Positions 33,881 to 42,237 are shown, counted from the first letter of the stretch. The stretch: 59,862 nucleotides of DNA from JAUYIW01 sp043818555 (GCA_043818555.1 JBDRFP010000019.1:1-59862); one strand, 5' to 3'. The notes: generated by a model not told the origin, from the letters alone. Numbers and translations are program-made.

Positions 33881-36532
33881 CAAATTGCTTATCTCGTCTT
33901 TGATTTTAATCGCCTGCTCTTTTGCCTCTGCCAGTCTTTCTTTGTCTGCTTCAACAACATCGGCGGGAGCATTCTTTACAAAGTCCTCATTGCCAAGCTT
34001 CTTTTCTAATGATCCCATGTATTGCTCTACATCTGCAAGTTCTTTTTCCAGTTTCTTTCGCTCAGCGGCAAAGTCAACCAGGTCTCCAAGAGGAATGTAA
34101 ATCTGAACCGAGCCGACAACCATTGCAACCGATCCGTCCGCACGCGCAACTTTGTCTTCAAATGTTAATTCACCGGCCTTGGCGAGCGTTTTAATAACCT
34201 GTTCATGATCCTTAAGATCGCCACCGTTTGAGATGATTACATCGACCTTCTTTCCGGGCGTTACCTTGTAGCGAGCGCGAGCGTTACGGATTGCGCCTAC
34301 AACACCTTGAAGCTGATCAAACGCTTCACGGTCAGCCTTTTTGAGCTTTGCTCCTACCTCCGGCCACTTTGCGACAATTAACATCCCGGAATCAAACTGC
34401 TTGTAGATCTCCTCAGTAACAAACGGCATAAACGGATGCCACATAACAAGCAGCCGCTCCAGAATGTAGAGCAAAATCTTATCGTTTGACTCACCAATTT
34501 GAGTCTTGGCAATCTCCACATACCAATCCGCAAACTCACTCCAAGTAAAATCGCGAAGCATTTCGCCCGCGAGCGAGAACTCATACTTTTCCATGTGCTC
34601 GGTGACTTTTTCGACAACCTCTGAGAATCGTCCAAGTATCCAGCGGTCAGCGAGCGTGACAGCTCCTACGTTTTCTACGGCTCCTACATTTTCTACGTTC
34701 ATGAAAACAAAACGAGAAATATTCCACAGCTTGTTTGTGAAATTCCTAAAACTGTCAATTTTGTCCTGCGATAGTCTTGTGTCGTTTCCCGGAGTCGACC
34801 CTATCATCAACGCCAACCTTGTAGCGTCTGCGCCAAACTTTTTAACGCTATCGAGCGGGTCAACCACATTATCAAGCGACTTGGACATTTTTCTCCCCTG
34901 CTCATCGCGAACAAGCCCGTGCAAATACACCTGGCGGAAAGGAACTTCGCCAGTGGCATAAGTTGTCATTAAAATCATTCGTGCAACCCAGAAGAAAATA
35001 ATATCGTAACCAGTTTCCAAAACATTATTTGGATGGTAAAGGTTGAAATCTTCAGAATCGTTAGGCCAGCTCAAAGTTGAAAAAGTCCAGAGCCCGGAAC
35101 TAAACCACGTGTCCAGTGTATCCGAATCTTGTTCCCATCCTTCGCCCTCAGGAGATTCAACGCCAACATACACTTCATCGTTCCTGTACCAAACCGGAAC
35201 TCTGTGTCCGTACCAAATCTGACGACTAATGTTCCAATCGCGCAAGTTATCAATCCAGTGGAAGTATGTTTTGTTAAACCTGTCAGGGATTATTTCAATC
35301 TGATCCGTGCGCACAACATGCTGCATGAGTTCTTTGAGCGTAACATTCTGACCGTTTTTGATCCCCTCAATTGGCGAATGCTTTGAAGCTCGGAATTTGA
35401 ACGGCTTGTTAACATCAATAAACCACTGAACCTTTGGAAGCGGCTCAACAGCAGTGCCACAGCGGTAGCAGATCGATAAATTCTGAGGCGAATCTTCAAC
35501 AGATTCCATTAGCCCTTGCGACTCGAGCCAGTCGACCACTTTGGACCTAGCTTCCTCAACGGTTAGTCCGTTAAAGTCTTCTCCCGCTCGATCTGTCATT
35601 AGTCCGTCTTCACCGATCACTTTGATAAATCCCAAATTATTTTTTCGAGCCATCTCTTCATCTATCTTGCTATGAGCTGGCGTAACTCCAAGCGCGCCCG
35701 TTCCAAACTCAGCACTCACTTCTTCGTCTGCGATCACCTTAATCGTGAGCGGGCCTCCGGCAAACTCAACATTGAACTCTTTACCAATAAATTCTTTGTA
35801 CCGCTTGTCGGTCGGATTGACAGCAACCGCAGTGTCACCAAGCTTCGTTTCCGGTCGAGTCGTTGAAATTGAAATCGGAAAATCTTTGTCGTATTTAAAT
35901 GTGTAGAGCTTAGCTGTTTTCTCTTCGTGCTCAACCTCATCGTCAGCTAGTGTTGACTTACAACGCGGGCACCAGTTAATAACTCGGTCACCGCGATAAA
36001 TCAAACCGTCGTCATACATCATTTTGAAAACCGTCCGTACCGCAAGCGACCTGGCGTCATCGAGCGTGTATGCCTCCCGAGTCCAATCAAGTGACGCTCC
36101 CATCTTCTTAGTTTGATGGATGATGGTGTCGTGACTTTCAGACGCAAACTTCTCAACTCGCTTCAAAAACTCTTCACGTCCAAGCTCGTGCCGAGGATCT
36201 TTCATGCCGTCAGCAATAAGCAGCTTCTCAACCTTTGCCTGAGTTGCAATGGCGGCATGGTCGGTTCCGGGAATCCACAAAGCGCGCTTCCCTCGCAGAC
36301 GCGCAAAGCGAATCATTGCGTCTTCAATGGCAAGCATTACCGCATGGCCAATGTGAAGCGTGCCGGTAACATTTGGTGGTGGCAAAACAATGGTAAACGC
36401 CTCAACCCGATCTTTAAGATCTGGCAGGTTCTCAGGAGTAAAATACCCGCTCTTCTCCCAAGCGGCGTAAATCTTGTCTTCAATCTTCCCTGCGTCAAAA
36501 GACTTAGGGATAGCGCTTTTGTCTTCAGTCAT
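33872..36532 (-). CDS. valS: Valyl-tRNA synthetase
   Basis: A class Ia synthetase charging tRNA-Val and editing mischarged Thr. Length is 886 residues. PPPNVTGTLHIGHAVM contains HIGH; RKMSKSLDNVVDPL contains KMSKS. The editing (CP1) domain lies between (for example STTRPETKLGDTAVAVNP). The C-terminal coiled-coil arm is present (FAAERKKLEKELADVEQYMG). Between the catalytic and anticodon domains the sequence NVENVGAVENVGAV is encoded by a tandem TACGTTTTCTACGGCTCC-type repeat at about 34664-34702. The start ATG 36532 (MTEDKSAIPKSF) is preferred. Two tRNA-Val genes are in the window, but not adjacent. Confidence 0.97.
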   Translation of the reverse strand: MTEDKSAIPKSFDAGKIEDKIYAAWEKSGYFTPENLPDLKDRVEAFTIVLPPPNVTGTLHIGHAVMLAIEDAMIRFARLRGKRALWIPGTDHAAIATQAKVEKLLIADGMKDPRHELGREEFLKRVEKFASESHDTIIHQTKKMGASLDWTREAYTLDDARSLAVRTVFKMMYDDGLIYRGDRVINWCPRCKSTLADDEVEHEEKTAKLYTFKYDKDFPISISTTRPETKLGDTAVAVNPTDKRYKEFIGKEFNVEFAGGPLTIKVIADEEVSAEFGTGALGVTPAHSKIDEEMARKNNLGFIKVIGEDGLMTDRAGEDFNGLTVEEARSKVVDWLESQGLMESVEDSPQNLSICYRCGTAVEPLPKVQWFIDVNKPFKFRASKHSPIEGIKNGQNVTLKELMQHVVRTDQIEIIPDRFNKTYFHWIDNLRDWNISRQIWYGHRVPVWYRNDEVYVGVESPEGEGWEQDSDTLDTWFSSGLWTFSTLSWPNDSEDFNLYHPNNVLETGYDIIFFWVARMILMTTYATGEVPFRQVYLHGLVRDEQGRKMSKSLDNVVDPLDSVKKFGADATRLALMIGSTPGNDTRLSQDKIDSFRNFTNKLWNISRFVFMNVENVGAVENVGAVTLADRWILGRFSEVVEKVTEHMEKYEFSLAGEMLRDFTWSEFADWYVEIAKTQIGESNDKILLYILERLLVMWHPFMPFVTEEIYKQFDSGMLIVAKWPEVGAKLKKADREAFDQLQGVVGAIRNARARYKVTPGKKVDVIISNGGDLKDHEQVIKTLAKAGELTFEDKVARADGSVAMVVGSVQIYIPLGDLVDFAAERKKLEKELADVEQYMGSLEKKLGNEDFVKNAPADVVEADKERLAEAKEQAIKIKDEISNLPK

Positions 36533-36647
36533 AGATGAACCTAGTTTAGCGAATTTGGTATAAAAAATCAATCTCCCAAGCCGCGCGTCACTGAGAGACG
36601 AGCAATTTAACTACATTCATATTAGCTATACTTCGCAAACAAAAATC

Positions 36648-36675
36648 ACTCGTCACTGAGAGACGAGTGATTTGA
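36648..36675 (-). terminator. Terminator of degenerate DHH gene
   Basis: ATCACTCGTC and GACGAGTGAT around TCTCAGT on the minus strand, followed by a T-rich run. The word GTCACTGAGAGACGAG is repeated upstream at 36587-36602. Confidence 0.8.
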
Positions 36676-36680
36676 TAATT

Positions 36681-37823
36681 TTAATGGCTGGCTGTGAGCT
36701 GCTCGCGAACATGTGTGATAACACGGCGCTCAGCCTCAACAATGTCTTCAACATCCAGGCGAAGCCTTGCCTGCTCGCGCGTACCAATGGCTTTAAATGG
36801 CGCGCCAAGGTAAAGCGCGTCAAACGGACGCTCAGCATGAAGTATTACACTAATGTGACCGTCTTTGTGCTCATAAAACACCGCGGCAACTTTAGCTTCA
36901 GGCGAACTGGAAATTAACTCGTCAATTACATTTTCAAGCGCCTGCTCATCAGCGCCTGCATTTGCAAAATCCTGGCGTGTAATTAGCGTCCACACAACCG
37001 AATGCTTTGGGTCAGACTTCAACCGGGCAAGCGCGCGCCCCCACAGGCGTAAAGTTTCAACCGAACGCGTCTTGTAGAGCTTTTCAACAATTTCATCACG
37101 CCTTGCGCCTCGGCCCATCAGATCGCCCGCCACCGACAAGGTCTTTGGAGTTACATTTGGAGATCGGAAACTTTTAGTTTTGAAAATCATCCCGGTCAAG
37201 AAAAATGTAGCCACTTCTTCATCAACCAAATCCTTGTCGATCTGGTTAAATAAATGATGGCACACTTCGCTGCAAGCAACCGCGTTAATGTCGACCAGGT
37301 TAATCTGCCCAAAATGGTCATTGGCATTTGAATGGTCAATGTTTATGATCGGGGTGTTTAGAAAAAAATCCTGATAGTTTTTGTAAAGGCCGCCAAGGCT
37401 ATCAAGGTCAGCCGACCCAATAGTCAAAATTAAATCGTAGCGGTACTGGTCAGAGCTAATCTTCACATCGTTCAGGTTCCACTCACCGGTTTTTGGAATG
37501 ATGTGGATGCGCAGCTCGTCGTCGTCATGATCATAAGAAAGTTCGTCGATTTTTGCATGCTTTGAGTTGACATGAAAAGTTAGTTTGCGAATATTTGGAA
37601 GGTCGCCGCGAATTGGAGTTTTGTGATTTAAAAAATCAAGCGACTTTGGCGCTATACCGCCCGAACCTGCAATCTCGACCGGTTTCTGGAGCTTGGTTAG
37701 TAGCGTTGCGCATCCAAAAGCCGCAGAAAAATCGTCTACGTTTGCGTTTTCACCCAGGATAATAATCGGACGCCTTGCCCGCTCGAGTGATGTTAAAAAT
37801 TGTTCGTGTGTAGTGAGTGCCAT
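36681..37823 (-). CDS. Degenerate DHH phosphoesterase-like protein
   Basis: A 380-residue protein with the overall layout of the NrnA-like DHH/DHHA1 family (nanoRNases and pAp phosphatases). The key motifs are altered. The N-terminal motif, normally H-x2-[PS]-D-x-D, reads ENANVDD, lacking the metal-binding His. The DHH motif reads DHSNANDHFG (NIDHSNANDHFG), with Ser for the third residue. A usable GSADLDSLGG stands for the DxxD segment. A C-terminal DHHA1-like half follows. Loss of several metal ligands suggests weak or lost catalysis, perhaps a binding role. The ATG 37823 is preferred. AAAGGAGGT lies 18 nt upstream, far for an SD. It is divergent from cca, with a GIY-YIG-like inverted-repeat remnant between. 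Confidence 0.78.
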   Translation of the reverse strand: MALTTHEQFLTSLERARRPIIILGENANVDDFSAAFGCATLLTKLQKPVEIAGSGGIAPKSLDFLNHKTPIRGDLPNIRKLTFHVNSKHAKIDELSYDHDDDELRIHIIPKTGEWNLNDVKISSDQYRYDLILTIGSADLDSLGGLYKNYQDFFLNTPIINIDHSNANDHFGQINLVDINAVACSEVCHHLFNQIDKDLVDEEVATFFLTGMIFKTKSFRSPNVTPKTLSVAGDLMGRGARRDEIVEKLYKTRSVETLRLWGRALARLKSDPKHSVVWTLITRQDFANAGADEQALENVIDELISSSPEAKVAAVFYEHKDGHISVILHAERPFDALYLGAPFKAIGTREQARLRLDVEDIVEAERRVITHVREQLTASH

Positions 37824-37863
37824 GTAGCTGCATGTTAAGGACCTCCTTTCCTCCAAGCAGCCT

Positions 37864-38007
37864 GCCCGGTAGTACAACTTTGAATATAGTGTTTACCGGA
37901 AAAGCTTTTTAGAATTATTGGACAAGCACGATCAACCTTATCGACATATCCATAATCCGAATTGCTGACAACACAATTGAAAGCTTTCAAAGTTGTCCGA
38001 CCGGGCA
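37864..38007. mobile_element. Non-coding relative of GIY-YIG element
   Basis: A 144-bp segment bounded by inverted repeats: GCCCGGTAGTACAACTTTGA at the left and its near-complement at the right (37987-38007). On the minus strand the right end reads ATG-CCC-GGT-CGG-ACA-ACT (MPGRTT), resembling the MPSGTT start of the GIY-YIG genes at 42811 and 52042. It stops after 23 codons and encodes no GIY-YIG core. Likely a gutted copy; inference. Confidence 0.6.
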
Positions 38008-38079
38008 TGAGGGGAAGGGATTAGCTTACTATGGGGTGCCGATTCCGTCAAGGGGATAGATGAGATGGCAAAACTTTGA

Positions 38080-38085
38080 TACAAT
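38080..38085 (+). promoter_or_regulatory. -10 box, leaderless cca
   Basis: TACAAT, 6 nt before the ATG at 38092. No SD; no clear -35 box. Confidence 0.6.
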
Positions 38086-38091
38086 ACCTCC

Positions 38092-39561
38092 ATGACTGGA
38101 GGATTTTTAATTCAGTACGCAAACCGCGCCACAACACCGGAGTATCGTGTTGCTACTTTTGTGGCCGGAGAACCTCGGCTGACTTGGGTGTCGCTGTTTT
38201 TTGATAATTTTCCACAGGCCGATGTTTACTTAGTCGGTGGAACGCTTCGCGATGTACTCCTCGGCATGATCCCAACCGACATCGACATTGTTGTCCGCAA
38301 TGTTCCGCTTAAAAAACTTCAGGGCTGGCTAATGTCGCACGGCGCTGCTGACTTTGTGGGCAAACGCTTTGGCACATTTAAGTTTGCTCCTCACGGAACT
38401 GCCGGACAATTGCCGCTCGACATTGCTCACCCTCGAAAAGAGTTTCTTTCACCTGTTCACAAGAGCGGCCGCAGCAGTATGGAAGTAGAGTACGACTCTC
38501 ACTTGCCGATCAAAAAAGACCTTGCTCGTCGAGATTTCACAATCAACGCAATGGCCTACGACATTAGAACCGGCCATTTAATCGATCCGTACGACGGCTT
38601 GGTCGACCTTCAATCCGGACTTATTTGCGCAGTGCTAAATCCTGCACAGCGATTCTTTGAAGACGCTACACGCATGCTCCGCGGCCTGCGTTTTGCAAGT
38701 CAGCTTGGATTTTCAATAGAGGCCGACACCTGGGAGGCGCTTAAGAATAATCTACCACTTTTGAATAATACCGACATAACTGACGAAGGCACACACGCCT
38801 ATGTTGTGCCGCGCGAGGCGATTGGCAAAGAGTTCCTGCTCGGTTACAATGCGCATCCGACTCACACCTTGGAACTTTGGAAACATGCCGGCGCTTTAGA
38901 GATGTTCATGCCCGCCATTGCCGATTTGGAAAACATTGTTTTGCGTGATGGCTCTAGCGCGTGGACAAAAACCTTACAAGTCCTTCATCTTTTGAATAAA
39001 CCTTCACTTTTGTTTGAGCATGGTTTAGAAAAACCGTCGCCGACCGCGCTGGTGGCAGCGCTTTCGAGCTTTGTTGATGGCAACGCAAGCAAGCTGGCAT
39101 TTGATGTTTGCAAAAAATTATATTTCCACCAATTCCCTTCCGGCCACCGGGCTGAAGTTGATTGTAAAAATGTTTTGTGGATTTTGGATCACTTGTACGA
39201 TTTTGATGAAATCAATCCGGCCAGTATGCGGCCAAGTGTGTTTGAGAAGATGTTCTGTTCCATGCGTGGGAGTGATTTGTTGTTGCTGATGCACGCCGTG
39301 TTTATTGCGTCTGGGTCGCATTCACTTTCACGCGAAAGGCTCCATGTTGCTTTGCGGATTGCAAATAAAATGTGTCATTTTGAAGGCGGACATGCGCGCG
39401 CAACCAAGTTGATTAGCGGAGCTGACATTTCCGCGCTTGGCGTACCAACCGGGCCGGTTTACCGAGATTTGATGGAGCAGGTTAGGGATGCTCAGTTGGC
39501 TGGAAAGATTTCAAACAAAAAAGAAGCGTTAGAGCTTCTGCGTGATTTAATCTCTAAATAA
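38092..39561 (+). CDS. cca: CCA-adding tRNA nucleotidyltransferase family
   Basis: A 489-residue class II CCA-adding enzyme or poly(A) polymerase. It adds or repairs the tRNA 3' CCA end. Motif A is GGTLRD (residues 49-54), with the metal-binding DID at 63-65; RRDFTINAMA is motif B/C and EDATRMLRGLRFASQLGF motif D. A HD-type domain is not obvious in the long C-terminal half. The five tRNA genes in this window encode CCA, so repair may be its main task here. It is leaderless by the TACAAT box 6 nt upstream. It is divergent from the DHH-like gene. A GAGGTTAA-type repeat follows the stop. Confidence 0.92.
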   Translation: MTGGFLIQYANRATTPEYRVATFVAGEPRLTWVSLFFDNFPQADVYLVGGTLRDVLLGMIPTDIDIVVRNVPLKKLQGWLMSHGAADFVGKRFGTFKFAPHGTAGQLPLDIAHPRKEFLSPVHKSGRSSMEVEYDSHLPIKKDLARRDFTINAMAYDIRTGHLIDPYDGLVDLQSGLICAVLNPAQRFFEDATRMLRGLRFASQLGFSIEADTWEALKNNLPLLNNTDITDEGTHAYVVPREAIGKEFLLGYNAHPTHTLELWKHAGALEMFMPAIADLENIVLRDGSSAWTKTLQVLHLLNKPSLLFEHGLEKPSPTALVAALSSFVDGNASKLAFDVCKKLYFHQFPSGHRAEVDCKNVLWILDHLYDFDEINPASMRPSVFEKMFCSMRGSDLLLLMHAVFIASGSHSLSRERLHVALRIANKMCHFEGGHARATKLISGADISALGVPTGPVYRDLMEQVRDAQLAGKISNKKEALELLRDLISK

Positions 39562-39562
39562 C

Positions 39563-39592
39563 CCTCAACCTCTCTTAACCTCCCTCAAATTC
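39563..39592. repeat. GAGGTTAA-word repeat, inverted copy
   Basis: CTCAACCTCTCTTAACCTCC directly after the cca stop; reverse of the words at 17600-17716. Confidence 0.55.
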
Positions 39593-39624
39593 CCTTGTGG
39601 GATTTTATTTTTGCAAACAAATAA

Positions 39625-39650
39625 CCCCGCATCCTGTTACAGATGCGGGG
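39625..39650 (-). terminator. Terminator of small orphan gene
   Basis: CCCCGCATC and GATGCGGGG around an 8-nt loop, followed on the minus strand by TTATTTGTTTG. It is 21 bp past the stop of the gene at 39672. Confidence 0.8.
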
Positions 39651-39671
39651 TCGAACGACTTGACGACGACC

Positions 39672-39833
39672 TCAGGCCGCCGCCTGCTCCTCCGGCGCTT
39701 CCGCGCCGGCGATGAGGCCGTTGATCACGGCCGCTGCCGCGACGGAGGCGAGATCCTCGTCTTCGTAGAGAGCGAAGAACTCGTCGTAGAACAGGGAAAT
39801 AATGAGGTCGCCGATGGTTGTTCCGGTGGGCAT
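39672..39833 (-). CDS. Small orphan protein, 53 aa
   Basis: A 53-residue protein beginning MPTGTTIGDLIISLFYDEFF and ending in an Ala/Glu-rich tail (AEAPEEQAAA). The first helix is amphipathic; the middle (ASVAAAAVINGLIAGA) is a second, more hydrophobic helix. The start is ATG 39833, with the SD GGAGG 7 nt upstream; an ATG 12 nt earlier overlaps the SD and is less likely. A hairpin terminator follows, and a structured leader (39859-39969) precedes. Codon use is GC-rich, unlike cca. No family recognised. Confidence 0.7.
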   Translation of the reverse strand: MPTGTTIGDLIISLFYDEFFALYEDEDLASVAAAAVINGLIAGAEAPEEQAAA

Positions 39834-39858
39834 AATGCCCTCCATTTTTTGGGGTTAA

Positions 39859-39969
39859 GACTCCGCTGAGTGGTCGATCGAATCAGGTCACCCGGTGATG
39901 GACGGAGACAACGCGTAAAACGCGAAGTCCGTCACCGGGTGACGAATCATCGACCGCTCGGCGTAGTCC
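39859..39969 (-). promoter_or_regulatory. Structured leader L1 (candidate RNA element)
   Basis: On the minus strand, nested arms GACTACGCC/AGCGGAGTC, GGTCGAT/ATCGACC and CGTCACCCGGTGACGGAC pairing with GTCC-ATCACCGGGTGAC. It lies 26 nt before the start codon of the small gene at 39833. A similar but sequence-diverged element, L2, is at 40643-40728, with compensatory changes in the stems. Confidence 0.65.
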
Positions 39970-40017
39970 CCAATCCCATGCAAGCACAGGATTGGGAGAC
40001 GGATGTCGGAGAGAGCG

Positions 40018-40611
40018 CTAGGAGTCGCCCTTGGTCGGGCCGGTCAGGAGCGGGATCCGTTTCTGTCCGTCGATCGCCCGCTTACGCAGGTTCTCGCTGG
40101 GCGAGAATCGAACCAGAACCTTGTGCTCAGCCAAGTCCAGCTCAGCGTTGCCGTCGGTCCAGAGGCCGGTTCCCTCCATCTTCTCAATGACCATCCCGAG
40201 CGCCATCACCTCGGAATATCGGAGGTTGGGCCTCGGTGGAATGAAGTCCTGGACTTCGATCTCCACGTACTGCTCGGTCGGAACCCACTCGCGCATGATT
40301 GTCACGCTCACATACGCGATCATCTTCTCGGCCATCTCCTTCACCTCTTCCTGCAGCTGGCGCCGCCTCCACAGTTCCTTGATGGCAGGAGCCACCAGGA
40401 GCATCTGGATCACCTCATCGAAGATGACGAGGGTGAGGAAGTCCCAGATATGGCTGAGCCCGGGGATAAGACCCATGAGCTCAAGGGCGATGAAGATGAT
40501 TGCGTTGATGAAGATCCACGTCTGAAGCGCAGCAGTAGACCTCTGCTTCCAGAATTCAGTAGCCACCCAGGCCACGAACTCCCTGGCGTTCTCTTTTGCA
40601 CTTGGCGCCAT
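40018..40611 (-). CDS. Orphan membrane protein, 197 aa
   Basis: Two membrane helices in residues about 28-80 (WIFINAIIFIALELMGLI and WDFLTLVIFDEVIQMLLV), followed by a cytoplasmic helix and a soluble beta-type domain of about 100 residues. No family recognised. The ATG 40611 follows the SD AAGGAGG by 5 nt; an in-frame GTG two codons upstream overlaps the SD spacer. A structured leader (40643-40728) precedes it. GC-rich codon use. It lies in a block of three minus-strand orphan genes, each with its own signals. Confidence 0.82.
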   Translation of the reverse strand: MAPSAKENAREFVAWVATEFWKQRSTAALQTWIFINAIIFIALELMGLIPGLSHIWDFLTLVIFDEVIQMLLVAPAIKELWRRRQLQEEVKEMAEKMIAYVSVTIMREWVPTEQYVEIEVQDFIPPRPNLRYSEVMALGMVIEKMEGTGLWTDGNAELDLAEHKVLVRFSPSENLRKRAIDGQKRIPLLTGPTKGDS

Positions 40612-40642
40612 TGGCACCTCCTTTTTTTTGTTTTGAATTTTT

Positions 40643-40728
40643 GACTCCGCTAAATTGTCGACGATGTCACTTGGTGCCGGACGATGTAGTCCGACACCGA
40701 GTGACGAATTGTCGACTTCTCGGCAGAG
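40643..40728 (-). promoter_or_regulatory. Structured leader L2 (candidate RNA element)
   Basis: On the minus strand, GTCGACAATTCGTCAC then a stem CACTCGGTGTCGGAC with GTCCGGCACCAAGTG, then GTCGACAATTTAGCGGAGTC. It has the same order of parts as L1 (39859-39969), ending in the same AGCGGAGTC, 32 nt before the start codon at 40611. Confidence 0.65.
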
Positions 40729-40730
40729 AC

Positions 40731-40748
40731 CTGGAGCGGCCGCTCCAG
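40731..40748. repeat. Perfect 18-bp palindrome
   Basis: CTGGAGCGGCCGCTCCAG, self-complementary, just upstream of leader L2 (minus strand). L1 has a comparable hairpin in the same place (CCCAATCC/GGATTGGG, 39967-39995). Confidence 0.8.
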
Positions 40749-40810
40749 ATACTCAGCGGTTCTGGGAAGAACTTATTGAAGTGTCGATTCTGCAATCAAC
40801 CTCTCAATGA

Positions 40811-40860
40811 GTTCCCCGTACCAGACTTCCAGCTTGCGCTAGAAATGGGTACGGGGACGC
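40811..40860 (-). repeat. GTCCCCGTACC hairpin after acidic gene
   Basis: TCCCCGTACC and GGTACGGGGA arms around a 26-nt loop, 20 bp beyond the stop at 40881. No T-run follows, so a terminator role is uncertain. The rest of the 269-bp gap holds leader L2 and the 18-bp palindrome. Confidence 0.6.
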
Positions 40861-40880
40861 TTTAACTTGAAGGAGCGGGG

Positions 40881-41900
40881 CTAGACGAACGCGCCGTCGA
40901 CGGACTGCCACCAGGACCGGGGCCGGCGGCCGCCTTCGTGGCGAGCCCACTGAGGACCGCGCCAGTTGCGCTCGACGGGCTTGCGAGACCCGTCGTCGCT
41001 GCAGTACTCCAGCTCGCGCTGGCGCAACTGCTCGGAAACGATCTCGGCGTCGAGCATGCGCTCGATTGCCTCGATCGTGTCCTCCACGATGACCTCGGGA
41101 TTGTGCCTCAGCCGACCGAAGTCGACGCCGAAGTCGTAGTCCCAGAGCTCGTCGGGCTCGTAGTCGTAGTCCTCGTCCAGGTCGTAGTCGTCCCACTCGA
41201 GGGCTCTGTCGAGGACATAGTCCTCGTCGTCGTCCAGGGCGTTGAGCGCTTCACAGCAGGAGTCGCGTCGCGACTCCTGCTGCAAAAGCGTCTCTTCGGC
41301 CTCGTAGTCCCATTCCTCGGCTTCGGCTTGCGCCTTGGCCTCGGCCTCCATGTCCTCGAAGACGGCCCAGGGGTCGGTGTCCTCGATCATGTCGGCGTTG
41401 GGCTCGACGCGGATACGAGCGCCCTTGTGGCGGGCCCACTGGGGACCGCGCCAGTGTCGCTCGGCCGGAGGGTCATCGCACTTGCCCTCCCACTGACTGT
41501 TCCGCTCGTCGAGCTTGCGCTCGGCTCGAGCAGAGAGTCGACGCTCGATGTCGTCGATCTCGGCCTCGCAGTCGTCGTCTTCGCTCTCCTCGTACATGTC
41601 GGCCATGTCGTTGTAGCGGTCGAGGCCGTGGTCTTCGTACTCATCGCTGTCGTCCCAGACTTCGATCTCCTCGTCGCTCGGCGCCACCATGTCCTGGTAG
41701 TGATCATTGAGCATGTGGAAACCGACTTCATCGATCGGGATCCAGTTGCGCTCCGGGTCGTCGACGCGCATGTCCTCGGACGGACCCAGGAGGTTTTCCC
41801 AGGCCCAGTCTTCGAGGTCAAGTGCGTTGGCATCGCCAACGGGCAGCGCCCCGGACTCGGACGAATGGAACTCGCGGCCTTCTGCTCCAGAATTGAGCAT
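40881..41900 (-). CDS. Orphan highly acidic repeat protein, 339 aa
   Basis: A strongly acidic protein, rich in Asp and Glu throughout, with DDDEDY/DLDEDYDYEPDE-type runs and many aromatic residues. A segment W-R-G-P-Q-W-A-R-H occurs twice (about residues 170 and 315), each after a basic [ER]-R-[HN] and before a basic patch, and RNW also occurs near residue 52. Between the copies is a long charged helix (FEDMEAEAKAQAEAEEW). No membrane segment or signal peptide; no family recognised. The ATG 41900 follows the SD AAGGAGA by 6-8 nt. GC-rich, orphan-type codon use. Confidence 0.82.
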   Translation of the reverse strand: MLNSGAEGREFHSSESGALPVGDANALDLEDWAWENLLGPSEDMRVDDPERNWIPIDEVGFHMLNDHYQDMVAPSDEEIEVWDDSDEYEDHGLDRYNDMADMYEESEDDDCEAEIDDIERRLSARAERKLDERNSQWEGKCDDPPAERHWRGPQWARHKGARIRVEPNADMIEDTDPWAVFEDMEAEAKAQAEAEEWDYEAEETLLQQESRRDSCCEALNALDDDEDYVLDRALEWDDYDLDEDYDYEPDELWDYDFGVDFGRLRHNPEVIVEDTIEAIERMLDAEIVSEQLRQRELEYCSDDGSRKPVERNWRGPQWARHEGGRRPRSWWQSVDGAFV

Positions 41901-42044
41901 GTCCTGTCTCCTTGGTTGTTTTTTTATTGAAGTTAAGAAAACTATTTTGACTCTTTTACAAGCCATGTTTGTGGTCTTTCTAAAGCCGCAATCATGGATT
42001 GTAAATGCTATCTGTTTGGGAACCGACCGATACAATGTAGCTAA

Positions 42045-42158
42045 TGTCCAATCCCCAATTATCAATTCCCAATGAATTCCCAATTCCCAATCTCCAATTG
42101 GTCATTGTGCATTGGATATTCATTGGTTATTGGGTGCTTGTGAATTGATCATTTAATG
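42045..42158. repeat. CCAAT/ATTGG foldback, copy 4
   Basis: CCAATCCCCAATTATCAATT on the left, ATTGGATATTCATTGGTTAT and TTGTGAATTGATCATTT on the right. Confidence 0.8.
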
Positions 42159-42170
42159 AGCCAACAAAAT

Positions 42171-42237
42171 GCCACACTTTGGCTCTTCTGATGGAGAAAG
42201 CGGTTTATGCCTAATCACAGAAAGCCCAAAATGTGGC
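42171..42237. repeat. GCCACA...TGTGGC inverted repeat
   Basis: GCCACACTTTGGCTCTTCT and AGAAAGCCCAAAATGTGGC, 29 nt apart, followed by TTTTTCTT on the plus strand. Possibly a terminator-like structure. The gap 42238-42496 otherwise shows only the hairpins listed next. Confidence 0.65.

Noticed and set aside
37864..38009. A coding GIY-YIG gene in the 144-bp inverted-repeat segment
   Set aside because: The MPGRTT start leads to a stop after 23 codons, and no GIY-YIG motif follows in any frame.
40938..41930. Plus-strand open frame of 330 residues, rich in Val and Leu
   Set aside because: It is antisense to the acidic orphan gene (GAC/GAG read backwards gives GTC/CTC). The minus-strand gene has the SD and a sensible start.
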